Shown piece by piece: positions 14,124 to 14,156 of a stretch of DNA of 14,156 bases. Position numbers and translations under genes: made by a program. Position 1 is the stretch's first letter, and the number at the start of each line of letters is the position of its first letter. Source of the stretch: Planctomycetales bacterium (lineage in GTDB: Bacteria; Planctomycetota; Planctomycetia; Pirellulales; UBA7805); the NCBI GenBank assembly GCA_011772275.1, contig WVZU01000433.1:8011-22166 (forward strand). Direction: 5' to 3'. The notes under the pieces are model-generated. The model was not told the origin of the DNA and did no database searches. It was given only the letters and a program-made list of their open reading frames with translations.

Positions 14124-14156
14124 AGCACCCCGGCTGCTCAAGCCCGACCCCAGGCG
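14124..14156 (-). repeat. palindromic repeat element, copy C (cut by window edge)
   Basis: The last 33 bases, read on the minus strand, are identical to 9535-9567 of copy A, including the full 15-bp arm (plus-strand AGCACCCCGGCTGCT at 14124-14138). The match stops exactly at the outer end of the arm (14123 and leftward differ), which defines that edge of the element. The rest of the copy would lie beyond the window. It is in the opposite orientation and 4.3 kb from copies A and B. Confidence 0.85.

Overview
The window looks like chromosomal DNA from a high-GC Gram-negative-type bacterium, most likely a planctomycete of the Pirellulales. This is inferred from gene content and style: a short FHA protein next to RsgA, a lysine-rich RsgA N-terminus, a DUF4126 membrane protein, an HTTM (vitamin K-dependent carboxylase-like) protein with a membrane-anchored partner, lipoboxes and signal peptides, frequent TTG/GTG starts, and loosely packed genes with long spacers. 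No rRNA, tRNA, CRISPR array, transposase or phage gene was found.

Layout. Positions 1-68 hold a 16-bp tandem repeat that runs into the end of a minus-strand radical SAM gene (60-1016). A divergent spacer with two 12-bp palindromes separates it from a plus-strand FHA gene (1128-1619) and rsgA (1714-2850). After a 470-bp spacer with a good promoter come hflX (3321-4667), a short-chain dehydrogenase (4823-5617) and an RluA-type pseudouridine synthase (5710-6411). This block is rich in ribosome- and RNA-linked functions: two ribosome-associated GTPases and an RNA-modifying enzyme. Converging on it from the minus strand are a GlsB/YeaQ-type small membrane protein (6527-6787), a response-regulator/ATPase fusion (6879-7787) and a translationally coupled pair of membrane proteins (8736-9071 and the DUF4126 protein at 8140-8739).

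Positions 9072-10111 form a kilobase without a credible gene. Its centre (9430-9850) is built from a nested duplication containing two near-identical 100-bp copies of a palindromic element. The last 33 bases of the window are the start of a third copy in the opposite orientation, so this is a dispersed repeat family.

The right part is plus-strand and mostly envelope-related: an exported Dabb-domain protein (10112-10525), a lipoprotein (10670-11257) closed by a very strong terminator, a cysteine- and arginine-rich exported protein (11630-12046) with its own promoter and terminator, then a single-pass membrane protein and an HTTM-domain membrane protein (12185-13929) that probably form a two-gene unit. 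The best candidates for something undescribed are the cysteine/arginine-rich exported protein, the HTTM pair, the palindromic repeat family, and the response-regulator/ATPase fusion with an altered acidic pocket.
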